The translations under genes and the position numbers were made by a program. This document shows, piece by piece, positions 53,698 through 64,000 of a stretch of DNA of 64,000 nucleotides. The stretch comes from Filosporella fistucella. Lineage: Eukaryota; Ascomycota; Leotiomycetes; Helotiales. The notes under the pieces were generated by a model that saw nothing but the letters and a program-made list of their open reading frames with translations, searched no databases and was not told the origin of the DNA. The stretch is taken from positions 744,001-808,000 of the forward strand of contig JAQJZZ010000013.1 in assembly GCA_030077755.1 (NCBI GenBank). The letters run 5' to 3'. Numbering within the stretch: position 1 is the stretch's first letter; every line of letters begins with the position of its first letter.

Positions 53698-55203
53698 ATG
53701 CCAAAACTATTTCACATCTCAATTGTAGGGGCTGGACTTGGTGGTATCGCAGCGGGTATCGCCCTCAGATTGAAGGGTCATACTGTCACCATCCTAGAAT
53801 CTGCTTCTCAGCTGAATGAAATTGGCGCGGGGATCCAAATCCCACCTAATAGTACTCGGATACTTCGAGCCTTTGGACTGGAAGAAGAATTACAGAAAGT
53901 AGTGGGATGGCCGGAGAACATAAGTATACGGCGATGGGAGACTGGTGAGTTGCTAGGTCAGACAGAGGTAAATCCATTTATGGAGGATTCTTATGGACAT
54001 CCGTAAGTATTGTATGGGGAATTTCTCGAGAAGAGTGCAAAATTGACGGAGATAGGTATTGGTTGATACACAGGAGTGATTACCAGAAAGTTCTCTACGA
54101 GCGAGCTACAGAAATCGGGGTGAAATTCCTGCTCGGATGCCATGTCGAGAATGTAGACGAAGAAGGTCCGACTGTGATCTTGAAGAATGGCGACCGCCTA
54201 ACCGCCGATCTGGTGATCGGAGCTGATGGTATTAGATCAAAAGTCCGGGCCTCAATCTTGAAAGATAGCCTTCTCGAGACTGTTGAATATTGTACCTGTA
54301 TTCGCGCCATTCTACCTGCGGAAGTGGTCACTTCAGATCCCGTTATTGCACATTTAGTGACTGGGGAGAATCCAATACAGTAGATTGGACCTGAGAAGCT
54401 TGTTCTCTTTTACCCGGTAAGAACGTCCAACATTAACTCTCACAACTCAACCGCTCCAATGTCTGAAAGACCACAGACAGTTGTTCACCTTTCATTTGAT
54501 CATTTCTCACAGGTCAATTCGCTAATTAACTACAGGTCAAACAAGGCAAGCTACTCAACACAGTATTTGCTTGTCCAGGAAAAGGGATCGTAGGGAAATG
54601 GAACGAACCGGGAGACGTCACTGAACTTGAAACTGAATTCAAGAATTGGGATCCCATAGTTTCACGCCTCATATCTCGCATCAAGACATGCGTGAAATGG
54701 AAACTCGCATACCTTCCTCCTCTCAAAACATGGCTCAGCACCAACAGCAAAGTAATTCTCATCGGTGACGCCGCACACGGTATGCTACCAGCAATGGCTC
54801 AAGGAGCAGCCCTATCTATCGAAGACGGGGCTGCTCTAGCTGAATGTCTTGCTCGTGTTGAGACAAGTGAAGATCTGCCAAGAATCATGAAGATGTTTGA
54901 GGACGTAAGAAAACCGAGATGTGAAGATATTTCTGCAAAGGCTACTGCTAATATGGGGATTTGGTTCATGCTGGATGGACCAGCGCAGGAGAAGAGAGAT
55001 CACGCTATGAGGGTCCAGAGAGATGCGAAGGCGAAGAAGAATAAAGAGAGTGTAGAGGGTATTGATAAGTGGAGTGATGAGAAGTTGCAGCCGGCTATTT
55101 TTGGTTATGATGCTGTGAAAGAGGTAAGGGGAATAGTACACTTATATAACTCGAAGATGCTGATTTTTAATAGATGAACGAGTATCTCGATCAGAATCTA
55201 TGA
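53698..55203 (+). pseudogene. FAD-dependent aromatic monooxygenase (salicylate hydroxylase-like) with in-frame TAG
   Basis: The family uses FAD and NAD(P)H to hydroxylate aromatic acids such as salicylate. Exons 53698-54002, 54056-54416, 54536-55123 and 55174-55203 join in phase to 428 codons. The dinucleotide-binding motif is SIVGAGLGGIAAGIALRLKG, the DG motif is VIGADGIRSKVRASI, and the GD motif is VILIGDAAHGMLPAMAQGAA. Codon 211 (54381-54383) is TAG, between ENPIQ and IGPEKLVLFYP, a place where relatives usually have Trp before IGP. The frame continues perfectly afterwards, so this looks like a single TGG-to-TAG nonsense change. A 24-nt intron that would remove it (GTGACT..ACAG) is too short to be credible. 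It could be a recent null allele, a sequencing error or readthrough. Confidence 0.75.
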
Positions 55204-55930
55204 AATGATTACTAAGATTTGTCTCTCATTTATTAACGAAGTTGGCTTTGCTGAGAAGAATTTTCGACATATTGAAGGCCAATCATCGTCTTGAATTTGT
55301 GAAGCAAAAAGCATTATCTGCTTTCTTGCAAGTCGCTGCCGTTGCTTGAGACACTAGTTGATTGCTTCAATAATTCTCATAGCATTTATCTCATCTGTCA
55401 TATAAACACCGCGGAAACGTGAGGAACAGATTGAAAATTCTTCAGAAACAATATCACGACTATTTATAGTAAAGTAATATAATATCGTTCACAAAACCGT
55501 GAAGATCAGGAACACTTCAAAAGAGTGGGGTATCCCCCACGGCACGCTTAGTGTGTTCGGGATGGCTCGATGAGGCATGCCGGCTTCGCAACGGAGCAGG
55601 GTAAATCCAAATGCGGGGCTGAGGGGTAAAGGGAATATCAGGAAGATGAGAATCGTCGTCGCGTCTTGTCGAAAATTGGCGCAGAGTTTTTCCTGGGAAC
55701 TATATATTCATTCTTCTCCGATTTCTTTGATCTGTACTTTTTGTCATTGAACATTTTGCGTTGTGTATCAAAGTCATCTTTGGGTGGATTGTCGAGTTAC
55801 ACCTTCCGGATCTCTATTTCCTGACATCCTATTACACGAGAGGTCATATTCTCGAGATTCGATCGTCTGGATATTCGATACTCATACGAATAGATATTCT
55901 CAGAAGTAACGTTTTCGAAAATCCTTCAAA
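55204..55930. other. intergenic region upstream of dihydroxyacetone kinase
   Basis: 730 bp. It contains candidate carbon-catabolite-repressor sites (separate entry) and an AT-rich leader from 55690. No gene was seen. Confidence 0.55.
55525..55618. promoter_or_regulatory. cluster of CreA-type SYGGRG sites upstream of DAK
   Basis: GTGGGG TATC CCCCAC at 55525-55540 is a perfect inverted repeat made of two divergent matches to the CreA consensus 5'-SYGGRG. GCGGGG at 55613-55618 is a third match. They lie 313-406 bp before the DAK start. Paired CreA sites commonly mediate glucose repression, which fits a glycerol/dihydroxyacetone-use gene. Confidence 0.5.
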
Positions 55931-57959
55931 ATGTCCTCTAAGCACTACTTTCCCGACACAGCAGTCAACACTCTCGTTCCACGTGCTCTCAAAGCCCTCG
56001 TCTCAGCAAACCCATCTTTGGCCTTGATTGAAGACCAGCGAGTAGTTCTTAACCTCAACCACTCTCCTTCACAAGTAACGCTCATTTCCGGTGGTGGAAG
56101 CGGTCACGAGCCCGCCTGGTCCGGATATGTAGGCGATGGGCTCCTTTCAGCAGTAGCTTGTGGCGATATATTCGCAAGTCCAAGTATGAAGCAGGTGCTA
56201 GCGGCTATAGCAGCAACACCTAGTGATAAGGGGACTATTTTGTTGATCACGAATTACACGGGCGATAAATTGCACTTTGGATTGGCGGCTGAAAGAGCTT
56301 TGGAGGGAGGGTGGGCGAAGAAATGTGTTGTCCTTCCTGCTACTGATGATGTATCTATTGGGAGAAGCAAAAGTGAAAAAGTGGGGAGAAGAGGGCTGGC
56401 AGGAAATGTTATTAGTGAGTACTTAATTTTTTGCAGTGGAATCTGAGTTAAAACTTTACAGCAATGAAGGTCCTGGGAGCTGCGGCTGCCAAAGAGTATA
56501 GTTTCGAGAGATGTGTGGAGTTGGGAAAAGCTGTTAATGAGCAGCTGGTGTCCATTGGGTCCGCACTGGATCATTGCCACGTGCCTGGGCGACAGAATCA
56601 TGATGAGATAGGAGATGATGTTTGTGTGGTTGGAGCAGGGATTCACAACGAGCCGGTAACTATCTTAAAGTCTAATAATTCCTTTCAACATTTTCTAACA
56701 AGATCTAGGGGGCTCAAAAGATTTCTCCCTTCCCACCCGTGGAAGGGCTGATCTCGCAGCTTTTAGCTTTGATCTGTGATCAAAATGATCCCGAACGAGC
56801 ATTTGTCAAGTTCAACGAAGGAGACGATACAGTTCTCTTGATCAATAATTATGGCGGCCTCTCAAATCTTGAACTTGGCGCTCTTACCCAGGAGACGCTG
56901 GCTCAACTTGGTGGGGTGACCCCATCCAAAAGAGAACCTAATTCTAATACATCGCAGAAAGTATCTGGAATATCAAACCTACTATGATCTACTCAGGTCC
57001 ATTTGAGACTTCTCTAAATGGGCCAGGATTTTCGATAACCCTTTGCAACATCACGACCGCAGCGAAGGAGAGCAAATCATCAGTTGATGAATTATTAGGA
57101 CTGTTGAGTGCGGAAACAAAAGCTCCATCGTGGCCAAATGTTTTGTCCAATACATCTACGAAAGCCACTCGAAAACCAACACCCGTTGTAGATATTGAGA
57201 AACAAGCTGGCATCTCAGCTGAGGAGGACATCAAAGGTAACGATCTCCCCACACGAAATTTGAAACACAAAGCTGACAAGATATTAGTTGACCCAAAATT
57301 GCTCGATGCAACGATCAGATTAGGATGTGAACGTGCTATCGCAGCTGAACCAAATCTCACAAAATGGGACATGGTAATGGGAGATGGAGACTGCGGAGAA
57401 GCAGTAAAAGGAGTTAGTGAAGGTGAATTTCCCCTCTATGACTGGACCTAGACACAAAATCCTGACTTTCCCAGCAATCCTCAAAATCCTCGATAATGGT
57501 GGAGCACAATCTGGTTCCGTTCTCACGATCCTGCACTCTATAATTAACGCCGTAGACGATATGGGAGGCACCCTCGGCGCCATTTTCGGTATCTTACTCG
57601 CGGCTTTCTCTACTTCTCTCCGAACACACAAATCTTACTCTTCAAGTAATCTGATCGATATATTCGCACCGTCTCTCGCTCAAGGAGTCGAGTCCCTTAA
57701 ACAGCATACAGGCGCCAGAGTAGGAGACAGAACAGTAATGGATGTTCTGTTACCTTTTGCTGAGACCCTAGAGAAAAGTAGGGATTTTGGAGAGGCGGTC
57801 AAGGCTGCTGAGGTTGCGGCAGATGGAACACGGGATTTGAAACCCAAGTTTGGGAGGGCGAGTTATGTTGGTGAGGGAGGCGAGGAGCAGAGGTTGCCGG
57901 ATCCGGGAGCGTGGGCTTTGATGGAAATGGTGAAGGGTGTGTATGATGCTGGGAAATAG
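55931..57959 (+). CDS. DAK1: dihydroxyacetone kinase
   Basis: This enzyme phosphorylates dihydroxyacetone with ATP, for glycerol use and detoxification, in the cytosol. Exons 55931-56414, 56462-56655, 56709-56910, 56958-57422 and 57475-57959 encode 609 residues, the usual single-chain DhaK-DhaL form. The DhaK domain has TLISGGGSGHEPAWSGYVGD, GTILLITNYTGDKLHFGLAA and VGAGIHNEPGAQK, whose His forms the covalent hemiaminal with substrate. The DhaL ATP domain has WDMVMGDGDCGEAVKGVSEA, DNGGAQSGSVLTI and DMGGTLGAIFGILLAAFS, with C-terminal GRASYVGE. The exon 3 donor (GTGGGG) was set by phase and the LAQLESIWNIKPT join. Confidence 0.94.
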
Positions 57960-58243
57960 TTGGGTTGACGTGTAAAATGAGATAGAATGGTAATCTTACA
58001 GACTTTATATACCTATATATATATTCTCCAACAAATGTCCAGGACCACGGACTGGAACTAGTCACACTTGTCTCGAGAAAGGCTTATTCCCCTAGAGTGT
58101 CTTGACGCAGTAGTTCTCGTCTTTCGTTTCCTATACTATTACTCGATAGAGACATTGACCAAGTCTATATCTACGTGCTTGACAGAACGATTCAACGAAA
58201 AGCTCTGCGACAATGTCAGCAGTTGCAAAATCCAAAGACAATG

Positions 58244-59717
58244 TCACGCATACCTATACGCAATATCCTTCCTGTAATGCATGCCATCAAAATTTATACT
58301 TTCTACTCCCTGATACGCAAGTTTCACAGCTTCTTCAAGCGTATCCGCAGTTGCAGAAACAGCAATGACGCGCCCGCCGGAAGTGACTAGCGAACCATTC
58401 TCTAACAAGGTAGTGCCTGTGTGAAAGAATCGAATATCGCTGTTGGCGACTAGATGACCTGTTAGCCAACGTGCCACAATCCAACAGACGATACGATGTT
58501 GATTGAAGACTTGCCTGGCATCGAATGTCGCTCTTCCATAGAAGTCAGATCACCCTTTCTATACCCAGCTGCAGTGACAAATTCGACAGCACATGATTTA
58601 GTATCCATAATGACATCTATCTCGTGTAAACGCTGAGTTACGCAAGCTTGCATAGCGAGAGCAAGATTGGTTTTCAATAATGGTGATAGACATTGTGTCT
58701 CCGGATCTCCCAAACCTCGCGTTATACTCAAGTGTCTTCGGCCCCGATTTCGTGAGCATGATACCTGTGAATAGCATTCCGATGAAAGGAGTTCCTAAAC
58801 TGAAGGTGATCAGTTCTCCGCCCACGGAACATAACACACGACTGAGAAAAGACACCTTCTTTCCGCATACCCTCAAACGTCGGCTTCAAGATCATCTCAT
58901 CAATCTCCTGCAACGCGGAAGCCGACGCAATCTTAGTCGGAGCATAACATCCCATCCCTCCCGTGTTAGGTCCACGATCGCCATCAAATATCCTTTTGTG
59001 ATCTTGTGCAGGTACCATAGATTTAAACGTCGCTCCATCACTAAATGTAAGAATAACTCATTTCGTCACCTGCTAAAAATTCCTCAATCACCACTTCATT
59101 CCCTGCGTCTCCGAATTTTCGATCTACCATGATCTCTCTTAGAGCATGTAAAGTTCCTTCTTTGTTCTCGGGAATAATTACGCCTTTGCCTGCTGCTAGA
59201 CCAGAGGTTTTGATGACGACTCTGTGGGACGTGGAATCGATGTATTTCTTGGCGGAGTCGAAATTGGTGAACTTGCGATATTTTGCTGTAGGGATATTAT
59301 GTCTAGCCATAAAGTCTTTCGAGAATACTTTTGAGCCTTCGCGTTGCGCTGCTTCTTTGGACGGGGCAAAATATGGAATTTGAGCTTCGAGGAAGTCAGT
59401 GAATTTCTGACTGGGGTTTGAGGCGATGGGTAGATACCTGCTCGGAAATGTCCTTCAATTCCATTGACTACTGGATTGTCGGGCCCTGGAACTCAACCAA
59501 GTTGATGTTGAGGTTTTTGGCTAGATTTACTAAGGCTACATAGTCTTCCTTGCAGACGCCATTGATGTTTGAGGTCTTGGGGATGCTTTGTGCTGTTCCC
59601 CTAGTTACTAGGGACTACGAAGATACTCTCCACCAACGCTGATTGACTCGATTTGAAGGCGAGAGCACTCTCTCGACCTCCTTTCCCAATGAGGAGAACC
59701 CTAAGTATACTGTCCAT
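58244..59717 (-). pseudogene. broken, GARS-only copy of phosphoribosylamine-glycine ligase (ADE5,7 N-terminal domain)
   Basis: The locus is a clear relative of the GAR synthetase half of fungal ADE5,7. It starts MDSILRVLLIGKGGRESALA at 59717. Later pieces are [80 protein letters not shown], and the end LVTSGGRVIAVSATADTLEE near 58.35 kb. It is disabled by an in-frame TAG at 59601-59603 (codon 39), and by frame shifts near 59500, 59055 and 58709-58711 (one extra G in the ARFGDPETQ region). At least one normal intron (donor GTGTCT, acceptor TTTAG, around 58.8 kb) persists, so it is not a retrocopy. The AIRS domain that normally follows is absent; DAK occupies that position. A functional ADE5,7 must be elsewhere, by inference. 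Confidence 0.8.
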
Positions 59718-60678
59718 GTCTTGGGTGAGTACTGAATCTCGAGGAAGAATATATGTTTGAGGAACAAATATCGATGTAAAGTCAAAAGAGAGGTTATGGA
59801 AGTGATTTCAAAATTTCGCGTCAGAATTGGTTAAATAATGTCTTATTGACAGATGTATGTGCAGGAAATTACGGAGGAGTTGAAAGTGAAATGTAGTACA
59901 TTTTGTGTCCGGACTTAAAACTAAAAGCGACAGGTAAAGAAATTCCTGTCGGAACCGAATATATAGCTTTGGTGTTCGATACTTAATACTAACTCGGTAG
60001 GTGACTAGTGTTCCAGGGTATTATGCTCCACTGGTAGTGTGACGTATCCAAAGTTTTGAGGCATAGGAATAAGTAAAAGAATTGCAATAAGGGAAGAACA
60101 GATGGTTCGTGGTCAGTAAATAATCTCGGAGCGGAAGTGCGATACCATATGTCACTTCACAAGGGGGTTTTCGTTAAAGTTGTTTGCATTGGCTTTATCT
60201 TGAGCACTTACGGGTCTGTTATATATCCCGTGGTGGTGTAGTTATTGAAAGAGCTGGAATTCATACCTACTCCCACTACTCGTTTTATACTACATCAACA
60301 TGAAGAGATATAGAGAGCTTTACCACTCGAGACTGGTTTGGATGAGAGCATGCAGGAAGGCCGTGATAGGATAACATGCACCATTTTCAAGTACTTCCAT
60401 TGATCCGATATGGTCCAGAAATTGTTCGACACAATACCTAGGGCTTGAGGACGAGAATTGAAGAGTCCTTGACCATTGGCATAGCTTGAGCCAGGGAATC
60501 CGTTGATATTGTGGCATGGCGAGGGAGCTGCCATGTCGCCGACATCTTTGCTGGGCGTACCTTTAAAGCAAAGGCAGAAATATTCTGCAGTGGAAGGATT
60601 GCTTATAGCGTAGTGGATTGATATGTATCCGAATACTCGACTAAGCTCATGTCTGCTCGCTGCACACGATGCGTTGGT
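59718..60678. other. intergenic stretch between GARS pseudogene and COX16
   Basis: About 960 bp. Apart from the weak frame at 60295-60534 (separate entry) no feature is supportable. The left half is AT-rich. Confidence 0.5.
60295..60534 (-). CDS. possible exon or gene fragment, unknown
   Basis: A 79-codon frame begins at an ATG (60534). Its first 50 residues (MAAPSPCHNINGFPGSSYAN, GQGLFNSRPQALGIVSNNFW, TISDQWKYLKMV) are well balanced and look like real protein, while the last 25 residues do not. I cannot name a family and found no matching exons either side. It may be a remnant of a gene captured with the neighbouring pseudogene. Confidence 0.22.
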   Translation of the reverse strand: MAAPSPCHNINGFPGSSYANGQGLFNSRPQALGIVSNNFWTISDQWKYLKMVHVILSRPSCMLSSKPVSSGKALYISSC

Positions 60679-61103
60679 TTATATCACGCCGTCGTGCTCT
60701 CCAGGCAATCGCTTCACTCGTTTCTGCTCCCAGTCGTCCAAATCCTTTGCTGCCAGTCTCTGCACATAATGTATTAGCATCGTTTCACTACCATCTTCGC
60801 CACTCTTGCAAAGAGAGTATGGAATCTGATGCTCACATAGTATTCCTCCTTCATATCAACCTTCCTCTTGTCCTTCCCTATGCCCAATTCCTCCTCTTTA
60901 CTCATCCTTCTCACTCTGCGGTCGTGTTTCTCGTATCTAATAGCAGTCGCGGGCGTCAGAAAAAACGATCCTGCTACCATAGTGGCGATGAAAGGGAGGC
61001 CGAATAGCAGGAATGGATGCTTCGCAAGAGAGGATCGATATCGCGCAGCTAGCCCATTTGCTTCAGCGCTTGACCGAAACTTTTTGTTCGGAAAGACCGC
61101 CAT
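60679..61103 (-). CDS. COX16: cytochrome c oxidase assembly protein Cox16, mitochondrial
   Basis: Cox16 is a small inner-membrane protein needed to assemble complex IV, acting around Cox1/Cox2 maturation. Exons 61103-60837 and 60759-60679 encode 115 residues. The N-terminal KFRSSAEANGLAARYRSSLA is followed by one transmembrane helix (HPFLLFGLPFIATMVAGSFF) and the signature TPATAIRYEKHDRRVRRMSK. The second exon gives RLAAKDLDDWEQKRVKRLPG ending EHDGVI, the conserved C-terminus. The intron (77 nt, donor GTGAGC) follows EEYY in phase 0. Confidence 0.93.
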
Positions 61104-61265
61104 GTCAATTGAGGTGAGCGTAGTGTAGTTGCTGCAGATTTACTGCTCAGTTCAGATTTGTCGGATTAGTAGATTGAAGTGGTCCGATGGCTGCTCGGGC
61201 TGGGACCACTTACGATCACGTGCTAGCGCGTTCGTTTCTTGACCGCGTGTCCTCCACCTTTTTTA
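61104..61265. promoter_or_regulatory. 162-bp bidirectional promoter (COX16 / MEC1)
   Basis: The two starts are only 162 bp apart in head-to-head orientation, so the core promoters of a respiratory-assembly gene and a DNA-damage kinase share this segment. Confidence 0.6.
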
Positions 61266-64000
61266 ATGCCATCAAAACAACACAATAATTCATCTAGCGG
61301 ACATGGCCTTCACATAATGGTTCCCATATCACGGAGTGCTGGGGTGGATTCTCGATCGAATGGCTCCGCGAATAGAGTCAGCGAGATGTCGAATGTTCCT
61401 CCTTCTACAATGGCTGCCCAGCTGATCAACAACCTCTCTACCACGAACAAACCGTCGCGTCAGCAAGAGCAAGATGAATTACCAAGACTTATGAAGGAAG
61501 TCTCAGAATTTGAAAACAATGCATCTCAATCACAGGACGTTGCTATCAAGCTTGAATACAAGCACAAGCTCATTTATGTTTTTGCACGTGCTGTCATCGA
61601 AAGGCTCAGCAAAGATGATCCCTTCATGAATATTGAGCAAGTGGTTTCCCAAGCTTCGGAGGCATTGGATATCTTCATTGCTACAATCAAAGAAAACCCA
61701 CTTGTATTGGACTACGTACTTCCTTCGAGCACTACTCTTCAAGGACGTGGAGAGGAGCCATTATGGAGCTGGCTTTTCCCACGAGTCTTGATGTTGCTTG
61801 GGCGCCGAAAATGTGAATCTTTGACGGAAAAGATCAAAGATTTCTTCTATGTCTCGTTCCAGGTCATTTCCCATTCACCCAAAGTCTGGAACCTCAATTC
61901 CCAATTCTTTACTTACCTCAAGGAATGCGTCAGGAGTAAGTATAGTCCAGCCCTCAATACTTCCGCTCCTACTCACTAGCGTTTTAGCTACATTAGATCA
62001 CCTTGGCGACCCTTCAGTTCTTGCCAGGGGTAGTATTGCACCTATTAGGCTTCCATATGGCCTAGTAGAAGACCGGTCCTTTCTGAAAGATATGAACGAA
62101 GAGTCAAGCAATCCAGTGGTCCTCTGCAATTACACAATCAGTAGTGCTGCTGAAGGTATCTGTCATTCAACACAGCTGCTTTCAATGCTCGTTGACGTGT
62201 CTGTAGCAGCTGCATCTTCGTTTGATGCAACTCCTGCTTTTCAAGATTATCTTGTATGGATGCTTGAGTCCTTCCTTGATTTACATCATATACACCGGAA
62301 ATGGCAAGCAAATCCCGTACTCTACGACTCATGCGTAACTCCCGATTCAATTTCTATATCTGCTGTTTTCGAGTTGCTCTCATCGCTTCACGAATCTCTG
62401 TCTGATTCTATCAGACGTAAAGGTTATAATACTCTTTTAGTTCTTTGCACGAGCCTCCTAGAACATCATTCCGACTTATTTTCGGATACATCTATGTGCA
62501 TTACGCTATGTAGCAGTATATTGAACCTAGCTGCGATGTGCAAAAAATACGAGGCGTTGCGGAGAGCAGCTGCTGTTCATTTCATACCAACCCTTCGAAT
62601 CGCAATGGCAGAAGGTGGAAGCGAGAGTATTGGGAAAGACTTCAAAGTATGACTATAAATTCATTGCCATGTGTAGCGAATATTCTGACAAGCATGCAGA
62701 GATCTTGTGCCGCGATTTTCCGGGTTTGTGAATCAAGTGTCACACGGAACGACGATAATGGAAGTGGTGATTTCGAGAATGAGGGACTATCTGCACAATT
62801 TCGGCGTTGGAGATTGCAGGAACCCGAAGACATGGAAGCTGAAAATCAGAATGCCTCGGACGGTCCACCTGTGAAGCGCCGTCGGATAGGAGAAGAACAG
62901 AGCCTCCTTGATGAAGTCACTTCTCAGTTCTACTCCACTCTGCTTGGCTCCGACATATCACCTACCTTGGTAAACGAGCATCAAATAGCTGAGTGCGTAT
63001 TTTCATTTCTTGCACAAATTCAGGTCTAATTTAATACAGGGAAAGCTTTGCTGCACTCAGTGAGGCTGACAAGTGCAAAGCGATTGCATGCTTTGGCCAT
63101 ATCCCATGCGCAGCATCTGGTTTCCTGACCGTAACCCGAGAAGACACAAAGATCAAGGATTATAAATGTCTACTTTGCGAAACCTCGCCAATACCAACTT
63201 TCATGAAGGGAAACCGTGAGACATGTGAAGAAACTGGCCCTCCGATGGTGTTGACTTTCACGAAGTTGATCAAAGCAGAAGCATTTCTTAACTCCAGGCG
63301 TGCACGAGTACTTGCAATGATAGTACTCAGAAAGTTCGCACTTCACTTTGATGACGCAGACCTGCTTGACCTGGAAGTATCACCTTTAGGGCAGTGGTGT
63401 TTGGCATCGCTCAATAGCTCAATCCGAGAGATGAGACTAGTAGCTGGGTAAATATGCACTCCGATCTCATGACACAATTACTGATAAGAATGCCAGCCGT
63501 ACCCTTCCAGCTTTCTTGCGTTGTTCCTTAGCATCAGACTCGTTGGCGAAGAAGAACAGGTTCAACACGATTGATTTATTGAGGTCATTTGCTACCCGCG
63601 GAACCCATTTGCAAGAAACCTGTGTCCTTGCTTGGGGCCAAGTCGGAAGGTTCGTGGATCATCTGAAGAGGACCTCTTATGTCACTTGCTCACCATGTCA
63701 GGGTCGTGAAAGACGATGAATTGACGTTTGTGCTCCTCGGCCTTGTATCATATCTTGGCCACAGCAACCCGGTAGTTTCAGGGGTTGCGTTTAATGAAGT
63801 GAGTCTCGGGGGTGTACCTGTTGCACCGAAACCTTGCTTATTGTTCCTAGATCATCAAACTTGCAGAAGCTTCAAGAATGTCCGTGGAGCGCTTATTTAA
63901 TCCTTTTTGGGGCATAATCGCTATCGAAGTGGTGAAAGATCTAGCAATCCGGCCCCAAACGACACAGCTGATGGCTGATTTAATTGGACTGTCCGTATCT
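61266..64000 (+). CDS. MEC1: PI3K-like checkpoint kinase Mec1/ATR (UvsB), 5' part, runs off right edge
   Basis: This nuclear kinase signals stalled forks and DNA damage with its partner Lcd1/ATRIP. Seven exons are visible: 61266-61935, 61988-62646, 62700-62992, 63040-63447, 63497-63649, 63702-63798 and 63851 onward, about 777 codons, all joining in phase. The N-terminus is a Ser/Asn-rich stretch, then helical-repeat sequence (PRLMKEVSEFENNASQSQDV; PLWSWLFPRVLMLLGRRKCE). The hallmarks are SPLGQWCLASLNSSIREMRL followed by VAGRTLPAFLRCSLA, and then the start of the UME domain (MSVERLFNPFWGIIAIEVVK DLAIRPQT). The kinase domain lies beyond the window. An acidic/basic patch (GPPVKRRRIGEEQS) may be a nuclear signal. 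Only the start codon choice among early Met residues is uncertain. Confidence 0.88.

Noticed and set aside
54358..54381. Tiny intron removing the TAG of the FAD monooxygenase
   Set aside because: It would be only 24 nt, well below the shortest credible intron here (42 nt), and would delete conserved sequence.

Overview
This is a eukaryotic window, almost certainly from a filamentous ascomycete (Pezizomycotina). Genes are interrupted by many short introns (mostly 42-60 nt) with GT..AG ends and CTAAC/CTGAC-like branch sites. They are packed on both strands, with some head-to-head promoters under 200 bp. The gene set (MED17, MEC1/ATR, ISN1, ATG3, a V-ATPase c' subunit, secreted aspartic proteases, a secreted quercetinase) fits a plant-associated member of the Leotiomycetes, perhaps Sclerotiniaceae. 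That placement comes from protein character and was not tested by search. All exon joins below were derived by hand from splice motifs, reading-frame phase and recall of conserved protein families.

Layout. 1-8.3 kb: N-terminal two-thirds of a Rom2-type RhoGEF (running off the left edge), the V-ATPase c' proteolipid, a 2 kb gene-poor stretch, and a pepsin-like secreted protease. 8.5-18.2 kb: a calcineurin-like phosphoesterase/5'-nucleotidase, mitochondrial GatA amidotransferase, a methyltransferase, a Ser-rich protein of unknown function and mitochondrial enoyl reductase. 19.3-31.7 kb: a second, yapsin-like protease, the transcription repressor NC2-beta with oversized introns, mitoribosomal protein S35, an IphP-type tyrosine phosphatase, a CCDC97-like protein, a secreted quercetin dioxygenase and ATG3. 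32.5-34.9 kb: a decayed locus with OTU-like, SH3-like and Lys-rich remnants. 35.1-48.6 kb: Mcp1-like membrane protein, a small C2H2 protein, pyruvate dehydrogenase E1-beta, IMP 5'-nucleotidase ISN1 (7 exons), phosphofructokinase (with a GC-AG intron) and Mediator subunit 17. 49.5-64 kb: a PARP-finger/KKRG-repeat nuclear protein, a divergent alpha/beta hydrolase and FAD monooxygenase pair (the latter with an in-frame TAG), dihydroxyacetone kinase, a broken GAR-synthetase copy, COX16, and the 5' part of MEC1/ATR running off the right edge.

Most genes are single-copy housekeeping genes that do not form one pathway. Mitochondrial functions recur (GatA, ETR1, MRPS35, PDB1, COX16, Mcp1), as does central carbon metabolism (PFK, PDB1, DAK). 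Accessory content consists of the two proteases, the quercetinase, the hydrolase/monooxygenase pair and three damaged loci. I found no rRNA, CRISPR array, complete transposon or convincing tRNA. I did not find a clearly new multi-gene system. The most unusual items are the decayed OTU/SH3 locus, the GARS-only pseudogene, the nonsense-bearing monooxygenase and the PARP-finger repeat protein.
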